NCBI GenBank assembly: GCA_029262975.1
Contig: JAJCYJ010000068.1
Location: forward strand, 1-7,636
Source of the DNA: Saprospiraceae bacterium
GTDB taxonomy: Bacteria; Bacteroidota; Bacteroidia; Chitinophagales; Saprospiraceae
DNA: 7,636 nucleotides
Reading direction: 5' to 3'
Shown: positions 1-6,432 of the stretch, piece by piece
Position numbering within the stretch: position 1 is the stretch's first letter
Layout of the letters: each line of letters opens with the position of its first letter
Made by a program: the position numbers and the translations under genes
Notes under the pieces: generated by a model
Database searches by the model: none
What the model was told of the DNA's origin: nothing
The model's input: the letters and a program-made list of their open reading frames with translations, nothing else

Positions 1-1614
1 AATTTTGGTGTAAACCTCATTTTTTATTTCAATGGCGTCTGAAAACACCTGGTATTTTCCGCCACCTGATTTTAGAATAAACTTTGCAGATTCCGGAAGC
101 CCTTCGTTATTTTCAATTATATTTTTTAAAAACTTAATTCTTTGCTGGAGGCTGGAAAGATCAACTTGTTTTTTATTTCGTTCTACAGCCAGGGCAGCCA
201 GGTCTTCATTACTTTTCTGGATTTCCTCCTCTAATACTTGCGTAAGCTTTTCTGATTTTTCTGTGGATTGGCTGAGTTCTTCTATTACTTTTTCTTGCGC
301 CTGCAATTGTGTCTTATCACTTTCACCATTCTTTTCAATTGACGCTGCACGTTCATTATAATTTGTAATATCTGTCTCTAGTATGGATTGTCGTGTGATC
401 AATGCTTCAATTTCTCTTCCCAGAGTTTCTTTCAACAATTGATTGGCAGAGATGACAGACTTAATTTCTTTCTCTCTTTGTCTTAGATCGTTGTAAGTAT
501 CCGATAGTCTGTTGAAGTCTTTATCCCTGGCTTCATACTTTTCTTCTTCCAAAGCCAGTAATTCTTTTTGCTCTTTTCTTTCTTTTTCAGCATTGATAAG
601 ATTGGTTTTGGCTGTACTTACAGAAGCATTCAGTTGCTCTGCACTTGCGCGAATTTCAAAGACTCGATCTTTGGCATTTTGCAATTTTTGAAGCCCAAGA
701 TTCTTTTTGTTCTCAATTTGCCCAAGCGCTTCTATCAGCTCATTGAACTGTTGTTGATCCTTGCTCAGAGATTTCTCATAATGAAGAATATCCGTTTTAA
801 GTTTTTGCAATTGAGCGTCATCTAAACCGAGTTGTGTGTTAAGGTTGATACGGGCATCTCGCTCGACCTGCAATTTTTGTCCCAATTCCCGATATGCCAG
901 ACTTAGTTCTTTAACTTCAATATGGGAAATCTTTATCGAAAGTTCCTTATAGTCCTCTTTTAGTCTGTTGAACCTTTCAGTACGCTTTGCCTGGCGTTCG
1001 AAAGAGGTCATATTTTTCTCTATCTCAAAAAGTAAATCCTGCACCCTGTCCAGGTCTTCAGATGTGGCCCTGAGCTTGCTTAAAGTCTCTTTTTTTCGAA
1101 TCTTATATTTAGATATTCCAGCAGCTTGCTCAATCATATGGCGTCTGGATCCCCCATTATCATGAAGGATATCTTCTACCATATTGAGGCTAATGATAGC
1201 GTAAGAATTGGATCCTATCCCGGAATCAATGAAAAGATTTGTGATATCCTTCTTACGGCATACCACATTATTCAACTGATATTCACTTGATCCATTTCTG
1301 TATAGTACCCTACTGACATTTACTTCATTGAATTCTGTGGGTAGAATATGCTTCGTATTATCAAATGACAGTGTAACCTTGGCTATTTTACCTTCTTTCC
1401 GATTCTTTGTGCCGCTAAATAAAACATCAGACATTGATTCCAGTCTTAACTCGCTGGTTTTTTGCTCTCCGAGCACCCATCTGATAGAATCGACAATATT
1501 TGATTTGCCAGAACCATTAGGTCCCACAATCCCGATAAGATTTTCATTAAAATGAATATCCGTCTGATCCGCAAAACTCTTAAACCCCTTTATCGATAAA
1601 CGCTTTAATCGCAT
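1..1614 (-). CDS. smc: Chromosome segregation protein SMC, N-terminal part (3' end off the left edge)
   Basis: This is the ATPase of the SMC condensin-like complex, which loads on and compacts the chromosome with ScpA and ScpB (family knowledge). The frame is open for exactly 538 codons from the ATG at 1614 to base 1. The start fits the family: MRLKRLSIKGFKSF is the usual SMC opening. The Walker A loop GPNGSGKSN is at residues 31-39, followed by DSIRWVLGEQ. The SRR...EQAAGISKYK segment at about 156-170 leads into a long Glu/Lys/Gln-rich coiled coil (about 170-500). The hinge begins near 505-538 (GLPESAKF, then FSDAIEI). The signature motif, Walker B and second coiled coil must lie left of the window, since full-length proteins are near 1,170-1,190 residues. 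At the Q-loop, residues 140-146 read IISLNMV where B. subtilis-type SMC has IISQGKV, so the glutamine is a leucine. No frameshift or internal stop was seen across all 538 codons. Confidence 0.96.
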   Translation of the reverse strand, partial: MRLKRLSIKGFKSFADQTDIHFNENLIGIVGPNGSGKSNIVDSIRWVLGEQKTSELRLESMSDVLFSGTKNRKEGKIAKVTLSFDNTKHILPTEFNEVNVSRVLYRNGSSEYQLNNVVCRKKDITNLFIDSGIGSNSYAIISLNMVEDILHDNGGSRRHMIEQAAGISKYKIRKKETLSKLRATSEDLDRVQDLLFEIEKNMTSFERQAKRTERFNRLKEDYKELSIKISHIEVKELSLAYRELGQKLQVERDARINLNTQLGLDDAQLQKLKTDILHYEKSLSKDQQQFNELIEALGQIENKKNLGLQKLQNAKDRVFEIRASAEQLNASVSTAKTNLINAEKERKEQKELLALEEEKYEARDKDFNRLSDTYNDLRQREKEIKSVISANQLLKETLGREIEALITRQSILETDITNYNERAASIEKNGESDKTQLQAQEKVIEELSQSTEKSEKLTQVLEEEIQKSNEDLAALAVERNKKQVDLSSLQQRIKFLKNIIENNEGLPESAKFILKSGGGKYQVFSDAIEIKNEVYTKI

Positions 1615-1954
1615 GCGGCAAAGATATATTTTATGCTATTCTGAGTCATCTTAATTAAAGTTAATTTTTTCGATATACAAGTCTTTGATTCACAAATACT
1701 TAGAGGGCGTATCACAGCGGATTCGTAAAAAATTATTGAACGTCTGAGGATAAGTGACTCATTTTGGGTGTAAATATAGATTAAGCAAAGACGCAGATCC
1801 ACTCAAGATCCCTCATTAGAGGCAAGAGTTCAGAAATATTGATTAGACTTAAAATTGCCATGGATTTTCATAAATTTACCCTCAGATACCTGGGTTTTGA
1901 AAAATCCTCAGATTTAATTGTTTATTACTGATAGCATTAATTTTTATCGCATTT
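1615..1954. other. Intergenic spacer between divergent smc and small membrane protein gene
   Basis: This 340-bp spacer must carry the promoters of smc (leftward) and of the 1955 gene (rightward). It is AT-rich with no convincing gene. A 65-codon minus-strand reading frame at 1605-1802 has no family resemblance and runs into smc in another frame, so it was dismissed. An 8-bp direct repeat CCTCAGAT occurs at 1880-1887 and 1906-1913, 26 bp apart and about 40-75 bp before the rightward start. It could be an operator pair but could equally be chance. I could not place a clear Bacteroidota promoter (TTG then TAnnTTTG). Confidence 0.6.
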
Positions 1955-2179
1955 ATGGAAGAGGAAGAAGAACAAAAGCACTTTAAATTATTCGGATTAG
2001 TATTTCCGATACACGCAAAGCTGATTATACAGTTGACGATATTGATTTGGATTACAATGTTAATAGTCCTTTTTGTCGCTCAAACCTTTTTTGCCTATGA
2101 GATGACCAATGCAGATCTTCCAATGGGATTGATAGCAGGGTTCTTATTGGCTTATCTTATAAGTATACTATATAAGTAG
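1955..2179 (+). CDS. Small two-helix membrane protein, function unknown
   Basis: I do not recognise a family for this 74-residue protein. It opens with an acidic cytosolic-looking tail (MEEEEEQKHFK), followed by a hydrophobic helix at about residues 22-46. A short polar link (NADLP) and a second hydrophobic helix at about 56-73 follow, and it ends almost at the membrane with YK. The composition is typical of small inner-membrane proteins and unlike a random frame, which is the main reason for calling it. The ATG at 1955 is the first start in the frame, and no Shine-Dalgarno is seen, as is normal in Bacteroidota. The VOC-fold gene follows on the same strand after 61 bp, so co-transcription is possible but not shown. 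Its role cannot be inferred. Confidence 0.68.
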   Translation: MEEEEEQKHFKLFGLVFPIHAKLIIQLTILIWITMLIVLFVAQTFFAYEMTNADLPMGLIAGFLLAYLISILYK

Positions 2180-2240
2180 CAGCGACTATCTATATAACTG
2201 GGAACGTGTATTATTTAATAAACCCACAATTTAGACAGAT

Positions 2241-2933
2241 ATGTTACCGACCATCTTGACCCCAACCAGCAATCTTGACAAGAGCATAGATTTCTATGAA
2301 AAACTCAATTTCAAGCTGATCAAAAATGGTGATTCGGTAATCGCTACGGCTAAAGATATGTTGGTCGAGATCAATGCCAATAGATACACAAGAGCCGGAT
2401 TAAAATTATATCGTGATCAATGGGGTGATATTATCTCTCAACTCAGTATTCTGACACATGTAACCGAGCTGAAAAACGGTTATCTCATCAGTGACGCTAA
2501 TGGTATATGGATTTATCTGATCAATGGACAGAATGAAAAAGATGCTTCGCAACTCCATGAATTACCCCCTTCTGTACTGGGTAATTTCGCAGGACTAAGT
2601 ATCGAATCCACTGACGTGACCAAGACTGTAGAGATTTACAAGCTTTTAGGGTTCGAACTAGCACAAGGTTCCGCCGATCAGGGTTGGGTAATGCTAATTG
2701 ATGAAAACAAGTTTGGTATCAGCGTCATGAGGCCTAATACTTGTCCTCATTTATTTTTCAACCCATCCCTTACTTTTTTCAATGGGAAGAATAACCCAGC
2801 GATCATAGACAAGATAAGATCACTAGGAATCCCGATAACAGAAGAAATCACACACTTTAATAAGGAAGGGAAAGTAGATAATATCATTATCAGGGATCCG
2901 GGTGGATACGGATTCTTTATCTTTAATGATTAG
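2241..2933 (+). CDS. Two-module VOC (glyoxalase/bleomycin-resistance fold) protein
   Basis: The 230-residue protein contains two tandem vicinal-oxygen-chelate modules. The first (about 1-110) has the usual strand then helix signature, TSNLDKSIDFYEKLNF at residues 9-24. The second (about 115-230) repeats it as STDVTKTVEIYKLLGFEL (123-140) and ends with the family-typical DPGGYGFFIF (219-228). VOC proteins include glyoxalases, extradiol dioxygenases, drug-binding resistance proteins and non-catalytic binders (family knowledge). Here the first strand of each module (LPTILTPT and FAGLSIEST) lacks the histidine that metal-dependent members usually carry, so a metal-free binding role or an uncharacterised enzyme is more likely than glyoxalase I (inference). 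The ATG at 2241 gives the expected N-terminus directly on the first strand. It may be co-transcribed with the small membrane gene upstream. Its stop lies 17 bp from the stop of the convergent hydrolase gene. The substrate is unknown. Confidence 0.85.
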   Translation: MLPTILTPTSNLDKSIDFYEKLNFKLIKNGDSVIATAKDMLVEINANRYTRAGLKLYRDQWGDIISQLSILTHVTELKNGYLISDANGIWIYLINGQNEKDASQLHELPPSVLGNFAGLSIESTDVTKTVEIYKLLGFELAQGSADQGWVMLIDENKFGISVMRPNTCPHLFFNPSLTFFNGKNNPAIIDKIRSLGIPITEEITHFNKEGKVDNIIIRDPGGYGFFIFND

Positions 2934-2950
2934 CCTCTAGTGCTCATTGA

Positions 2951-3928
2951 TTAATCGGGTAGCTTAAGAAACCAATCTATCATTTCCTTTTCATCTACGA
3001 TATTCCAGCTATGCGGATGTCGGCTGCCATCATCTCGAATACCTTTATCTGCTGTAAGAATCAACTGGGCCTTTTCATTTCCAAGAATGTTCAATTCATT
3101 TACAAATCCTGCCAGGTCTATAGAATTCATGGCATAATAGTCTTTTCTGCGGGTCTTCATCCACCAGAGAACATCAGGTTCTGTGTAAGCCCGAATCGCG
3201 ATATTTTTAAAATATGTGAGATGTGGACCACCATCTGCGATATAACTATAGGGCGAATATTCTATGTATCGATCAATTGATTCATGCGGAGTTCCGTTTA
3301 GGTTTGACTCGAGATAAGCTGATACCCAAGCTCCCTCATTAGCTGCAGCAGGTTGAAAATTGAGGTTTTTAGCCTTCAACAACTCCTTGTGAAACCTGAT
3401 CATATCTAACGGTGCATCACAAATAGCTATAGCTTTTGGCAATATGGGTGTTGGATTATGAATTGAAGATAAGATCGTCATCCGCAAGGCACGCGTTCCT
3501 TCGAGAGACATCCCACAGTACAGCAGATTGTCGCTAGGAATACTGTATGTTGTTATGACTTCTTCCAGAAATTGCTCGATTTGTCGGAATTGCTCAACAT
3601 TAAACAAGAATTCAAATCTGTTGTCTGTTGTGATATAAATGACTCCAAGTTGCCTGGAAAGTGCATAAGATATCATATTATCAGGAGTCAATGTATCTCT
3701 TCTCGGATGTGTAAATACGATCAATCCATCAACCCTACCCGAATCTGGTAACCAAAGCGTATATCCGCTATTGATCCTGGGAATTGATACATCATCAGAT
3801 AATTGGATATTGCCGTCATGAGCTAGCTCGTGGTTGATTACTATTTGTCCATTGGTGTAATTACTATGCCAGGTTAATAAGTATAGTACGATGAGCAAGT
3901 TGACTAACTTAATTCTTATCGAAAGCAT
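2951..3928 (-). CDS. Secreted alpha/beta-hydrolase-like protein
   Basis: The 325-residue protein (counted from the ATG at 3928) has an N-terminal hydrophobic segment (about 5-20) and a plausible signal peptide ending near TNGQ, so it should be exported. Strand-like IVFTHP (70-75) and LGVIYITT precede a nucleophile elbow CGMSLEG at 138-144, with Ser141 as candidate nucleophile. A late AYTEPDVLWW stretch offers Glu250 or Asp252 as the acid. SRHPHSW near the C-terminus offers His304 or His306 as the base. This order of Ser, acid and His matches the alpha/beta-hydrolase fold. The elbow is G-x-S-x-E-G rather than the textbook G-x-S-x-G. The frame also has a TTG immediately before the ATG (3929-3931); I prefer the ATG because the TTG would add only one residue. 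No lipobox is seen. The substrate is unknown; esterase or peptidase activity is a family-level guess. Confidence 0.78.
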   Translation of the reverse strand: MLSIRIKLVNLLIVLYLLTWHSNYTNGQIVINHELAHDGNIQLSDDVSIPRINSGYTLWLPDSGRVDGLIVFTHPRRDTLTPDNMISYALSRQLGVIYITTDNRFEFLFNVEQFRQIEQFLEEVITTYSIPSDNLLYCGMSLEGTRALRMTILSSIHNPTPILPKAIAICDAPLDMIRFHKELLKAKNLNFQPAAANEGAWVSAYLESNLNGTPHESIDRYIEYSPYSYIADGGPHLTYFKNIAIRAYTEPDVLWWMKTRRKDYYAMNSIDLAGFVNELNILGNEKAQLILTADKGIRDDGSRHPHSWNIVDEKEMIDWFLKLPD

Positions 3929-4247
3929 CAAGTATACAATGTGATGAATTATTTAAAATTAGGAAAATAATTGGATCTTGAAAAAGCACAGGGGGGATTT
4001 TGATTAGATTAGATATGGTTTGTAGTTCATAAAGGCTGTATTTTATTTTTTTCGCGACAGAAACTCGAAAAACGAAATTCTGAACTTTACACGATCCGGA
4101 TTATGACCATTTACCCGATTCTTTTTTAAGGTGGGCTTATCTGTCGCTCCTACAGAGCTCATATTTCTACCCTATGAAACTAGGGTCTCACGATCCTGGC
4201 TAAAATGTGTTGCCCAGGCAAGGCTCCAATTAAATATCCCATGATTA

Positions 4248-4267
4248 CGAAGGGTTAAAACCCTTCG
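4248..4267. repeat. Perfect 9-bp inverted repeat (hairpin type 1, copy 1)
   Basis: The arms CGAAGGGTT (4248-4256) and AACCCTTCG (4259-4267) pair perfectly around two A residues. The hairpin is followed by CTATGAATATT, not a T run, so it does not look like an intrinsic terminator. It aligns in direct orientation with the hairpin at 4361-4384, sharing GGGTT, AACCC and the downstream CGCTAT. Confidence 0.8.
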
Positions 4268-4360
4268 CTATGAATATTTTCCCTTTCAGGGAAATGATGA
4301 GTACAACAGGTCATTTCAATTTGTAACGAAATCCAAGCTCTGAAGGAGCGCTTCTTACAA

Positions 4361-4384
4361 AGCGTGGGGTTTTAACCCCTCGCT
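4361..4384. repeat. 10-bp inverted repeat with one mismatch (hairpin type 1, copy 2)
   Basis: AGCG-T-GGGGTT (4361-4371) pairs with AACCCC-T-CGCT (4374-4384), with a central T-T mismatch and a TT loop. It is the second copy of the hairpin at 4248-4267, about 110 bp away. The paired arms are kept while the loop (AA versus TT) and some arm bases differ, which is the pattern expected of a structured repeat. Confidence 0.78.
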
Positions 4385-4606
4385 ATCTTGGTTTTGAATA
4401 TTGTTATTACCATGGGATTTACAGGTGCCATGCTTTCTGATGTATTCTATTTTTACATCGGGCGCAGCTAAGTATTAATCTGGATAAATAAAAGACCACA
4501 ATTAAAAAAACATCTTACCAAGGCCACGAAATTCAAAAACAAAAATGGGCATTTAGTATTACTTACATACCGTTTTCTTTATAGTTTAAGAATAATAATT
4601 CCAGTC

Positions 4607-4852
4607 ATGTTTGGTCTTCAAAATATCACTTTTAGAAAGTTTATCTTACATTCTTTTTTCAATAATATCGGTTGGACCATTTTAATAACACTTTTAGGGG
4701 TAATAGTGGGATCAATTATACTTGTTAAGTTAAGAAAATATGAAAGTGTCGAATTTGCGATGACTGGTATATTGGCAATAGCGACATTTCTTTTTTTCCT
4801 TTATAGAAGAAATAAAGATGGGAAGAATATGACTTTTGATAAGCTTATTTAA
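4607..4852 (+). CDS. Small two-helix membrane protein, function unknown
   Basis: I do not recognise this 81-residue protein. It has an N-terminal stretch with a few basic residues (FRKFILHSFF), a strongly hydrophobic helix at about 21-41, and a charged link (KLRKYESVE). A second helix at about 50-66 follows, then a basic tail (YRRNKDGKN). The basic residues after each helix are sensible topological signals, and the composition reads as a real membrane protein. Against it, the gene stands alone between long non-coding stretches, directly downstream of a repeat cluster, and has no Shine-Dalgarno. The ATG at 4607 is the first start in the frame. It could be a remnant of a longer gene, but I see no coding continuation on either side. 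Confidence 0.55.
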   Translation: MFGLQNITFRKFILHSFFNNIGWTILITLLGVIVGSIILVKLRKYESVEFAMTGILAIATFLFFLYRRNKDGKNMTFDKLI

Positions 4853-5169
4853 GTATATTTTCAGGACTGAATGATCATACTTCCGCCCCTTCGGTTGATT
4901 TTAAATTATCGGCCAATATTCAAATTATCCCTTAAAGTAGATTTATACTAAGGTAAAAGATAGAAAATAAGGGATCCAAAGCTTTAGTTATTTCGCAACC
5001 CGCTTGTCTGTAAGATGTATCAATTTGTAACTCCAAAACAGTGAAATAATATCTTTTCACATTAAATGCCCCAAAACATCTTTTGTGCCAATGTCATCCA
5101 CTAATTCACTACTAATTCGAAGTGAGCAAACTACGAAAAAGTCAAATTATACATATTGAGAGATAAATG
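4853..5169. other. Non-coding spacer containing repeat copy A
   Basis: This 317-bp spacer lies between the ends of two convergent genes. It holds repeat copy A (4971-5045). Near 5100-5125 there is an 8-bp direct repeat ACTAATTC (5100-5107 and 5111-5118) overlapping a weak TCACT/AGTGA inverted repeat (5106-5125). No T-run terminator was found for either gene, and no gene is supported. Confidence 0.6.
4971..5045 (+). repeat. Diverged direct repeat, copy A
   Basis: This pairs with 5888-5961. Bases 4984-5045 align without gaps to 5900-5961 at 43 of 62 identical positions by my count. Similarity continues leftward to a shared GGGA with one gap. Blocks kept in both include GTTATTTC, TCAATTT and ACT-C-AAAA followed by TGAA. 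No open reading frame crosses both copies: the frame that is open in copy A meets stops in copy B. A non-coding repeat is therefore favoured over a duplicated gene piece. Strand is arbitrary. Confidence 0.62.
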
Positions 5170-5655
5170 CTAAGGTTCCAATTCTGTCAATTGACCTATT
5201 TTTTCTAATCCATCATCTACGGTCATTTGAACAATAAAATATATTACACCGTCTTCATCATTGACAGAGGCTGTTCCTGTAGAAAGTGAGGCAGACACAA
5301 TATCTGGATCAAGTTTATACATAGCACCGTTAGAAGCATCTACGATCATTCCGATTAATCCTCCAAGAAGAATATTTCCCCAAAACCATCCATCCGTTTT
5401 TCTTTCAAGCTTAACTTCATAAGGATGATAACCATCCAACTCCAACTTTATAATTTGATTATCTGTCTTTCTCTTGAGTGTGATCACTTTTGGTGTTATA
5501 CCCGAGAGGTCAGCATTGACATATATAGTTGCTCCACTCGGGCTGCTTGAAATATTTATATCCTGTTTTGTACCATGAATAATACTGGCACAGCTACTCA
5601 TCAAGAAGAGCGAGAATAGGACAGCATAAATTTTTGATTTTCCTAGTTGTTTCAT
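5170..5655 (-). CDS. PEGA-domain lipoprotein
   Basis: The 161-residue protein has a basic N-terminus, a hydrophobic signal segment (about 9-19) and a lipobox LMSSC, so Cys22 should be lipidated after signal peptidase II cleavage. Residues about 33-83 form a PEGA-type beta domain, recognisable from SSSPSGATIYVN, the SGITPKVITL turn and the LDGYHPYE ending. PEGA domains are surface or envelope modules thought to bind cell-wall or carbohydrate material (family knowledge). Next comes a hydrophobic glycine-rich stretch, WFWGNILLGGLIGMIVD (90-106), and then GAMYKLDPD, a combination I associate with small outer-envelope lipoproteins of this type. The C-terminal part is polar and acidic. The ATG at 5655 gives a normal lipoprotein signal peptide. 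The gene stands alone, flanked by two copies of a diverged repeat. The exact role is unknown. Confidence 0.82.
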   Translation of the reverse strand: MKQLGKSKIYAVLFSLFLMSSCASIIHGTKQDINISSSPSGATIYVNADLSGITPKVITLKRKTDNQIIKLELDGYHPYEVKLERKTDGWFWGNILLGGLIGMIVDASNGAMYKLDPDIVSASLSTGTASVNDEDGVIYFIVQMTVDDGLEKIGQLTELEP

Positions 5656-5704
5656 ACAAATATTATATTTTTAACCAATATAATGAATTATTGAGAAAGC
5701 GCAG

Positions 5705-5728
5705 AATATTTGATCATTTACAAATATT
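5705..5728. promoter_or_regulatory. 8-bp inverted repeat upstream of the lipoprotein gene, possible operator
   Basis: AATATTTG (5705-5712) and CAAATATT (5721-5728) are perfect inverted arms separated by 8 bp. They lie 50-73 bp upstream of the lipoprotein start. A third half-site, CAAATATT at 5657-5664, lies directly before the ATG. Spaced palindromic half-sites of this kind can bind dimeric regulators, but the motif is pure AT apart from one G or C per arm, so chance occurrence in this AT-rich DNA is a serious alternative. Confidence 0.35.
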
Positions 5729-5887
5729 ATTATTAATAAAGTAAAGTAACAACAATAAAACCTAAACTGTAATAAAACCCCATCAAGAAACTTATGACAC
5801 CATAACTATTATTAGTCTTTCAACTGAAAATCAACATTTCTATTATAATTTTAACAGATATCAGTTTTGGCAAAAGAAATAAAGTTA

Positions 5888-5961
5888 GGGACGAATACCT
5901 TGGTTATTTCTCAACTCTCCTGATAGTAGGGAATGTCAATTTCGCACTACAAAAGAATGAA
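5888..5961 (+). repeat. Diverged direct repeat, copy B
   Basis: This is the partner of copy A (4971-5045), in the same orientation and about 916 bp to the right, on the other side of the lipoprotein gene. Identity over the gap-free 62-bp core is 43 of 62. The outer boundary is sharp on the left (GGGA) and fades after TGAA on the right. No terminal inverted repeats or short target duplications were seen around it. Confidence 0.62.
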
Positions 5962-6250
5962 TTGTATTGGATTTTTATAAATCGTATGTTGCGCTTCATC
6001 CTTTCTTGGAATAGGATTCTATCAATTAAAATTGTGTTAGTAGGTAACAAGCTTCGTATATAAGGCAGGAGAGAGAGCAGGTTTTCTCAATTCTGTATAA
6101 ACATAAAACTAAAACTGAGATGTCTTGTCGGATTCTGACTATTCGATAAGTCATAAGTGATCTAAGGTATAGAGGTTTGATCAGTGAACATTATCGAAGA
6201 GAGCAAGAGGCACCTCTCATATTGTACTACCATCCGAACAATTCCTGATG

Positions 6251-6268
6251 TTTTGAAGTCATTCAAAA
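6251..6268. repeat. 7-bp hairpin in the sensor upstream region
   Basis: TTTTGAA (6251-6257) pairs perfectly with TTCAAAA (6262-6268) around a GTCA loop. Allowing one bulged T, it extends by ATG/CAT. No T run follows on the plus strand, so a terminator is unlikely. It could be a regulator site or a structured leader element about 165 bp before the sensor start. Confidence 0.4.
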
Positions 6269-6432
6269 TCATATCTCTCAATTCGCTCCATCGGTTGATG
6301 TAGAGACTAATTAATATTCTCTAAGAAAGATGAAATCAATCACTATAACCAAATAGTTAACCCACAATCTGAAATTAATTTGTAATTTAGAATGCGCTAG
6401 TAGCCTAATATATTTCTTATATTACTAAAAGC

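Larger units (their letters stand above)
4146..4384. repeat. Cluster of short hairpins, REP-like intergenic repeat
   Basis: Seven short inverted repeats lie in 239 bp. They are GCTC/GAGC at 4146-4158, ACCCTA/TAGGGT at 4169-4186, TTGCC/GGCAA at 4210-4221, a 9-bp stem at 4248-4267, TTTCCC/GGGAAA at 4278-4294, a second GCTC/GAGC at 4337-4349, and a 10-bp stem with one mismatch at 4361-4384. Two motif types recur: GCTC-5 nt-GAGC (twice) and GGGTT-2 nt-AACCC followed by CGCTAT (twice). Repeated motif types suggest a composite or internally duplicated repeat element, not a single terminator. From general familiarity, similar GC-rich hairpins between genes recur in many Bacteroidota genomes, some as REP-like elements. 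Membership in a named family was not tested. Confidence 0.72.
3929..4606. other. Long non-coding stretch holding a hairpin repeat cluster
   Basis: This is a 678-bp spacer between two divergently oriented genes, the hydrolase (leftward) and a small membrane protein (rightward). No reading frame of believable composition was found. The left third (3929-4140) and right third (4390-4606) are plain AT-rich DNA in which I see no clear promoter or gene. The middle part holds the repeat cluster described separately. A run of seven G on the plus strand near 3990 is unusual for such AT-rich DNA but has no assigned role. Confidence 0.65.
5656..6432. other. Long non-coding stretch upstream of the sensor gene
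   Basis: This 777-bp AT-rich spacer lies between the divergent starts of the lipoprotein (leftward) and the sensor (rightward). It contains an 8-bp inverted repeat (5705-5728), repeat copy B (5888-5961) and a 7-bp hairpin (6251-6268). Minor inverted repeats AGAGG/CCTCT (6206-6217) and TGACT/AGTCA (6136-6153) are also present. Stops are frequent in all frames and no fragment resembles a protein I know. TTAATTTG close upstream of the sensor start (near 6380) matches TAnnTTTG at seven of eight positions, but no -33 partner is clear. Confidence 0.6.

Noticed and set aside
32..1555. Several plus-strand reading frames of 65-109 codons across the smc region.
   Set aside because: The minus strand is continuously open as SMC with clear motifs. 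These frames are antisense shadows of coiled-coil codons, as their Ser/Phe/Leu-rich composition shows.
1605..1802. A 65-codon minus-strand reading frame upstream of and overlapping smc.
   Set aside because: It has no family resemblance or convincing composition, it runs into smc in a different frame, and it occupies the region where the smc promoter must be.
2934..2950. A bidirectional terminator between the convergent VOC and hydrolase genes.
   Set aside because: The 17-bp gap has no inverted repeat or T run.
3011..3280. An 89-codon plus-strand reading frame inside the hydrolase gene.
   Set aside because: It is antisense to a well-supported secreted hydrolase and reads as a shadow frame.
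4248..4384. The hairpins considered as a CRISPR array or an intrinsic terminator.
   Set aside because: There are only two copies of each motif with irregular spacing and no uniform spacers, so it is not CRISPR. No T run follows the stems, so termination is not supported.
5057..5150. A minus-strand frame ending in DIGTKDVLGHLM, recalling the LLGH motif of tyrosine recombinases.
   Set aside because: The frame is only about 30 codons, lacks the upstream R..H-T-F-A-T and downstream tyrosine motifs, and would need a one-codon gap to align. Chance is more likely than an integrase remnant.
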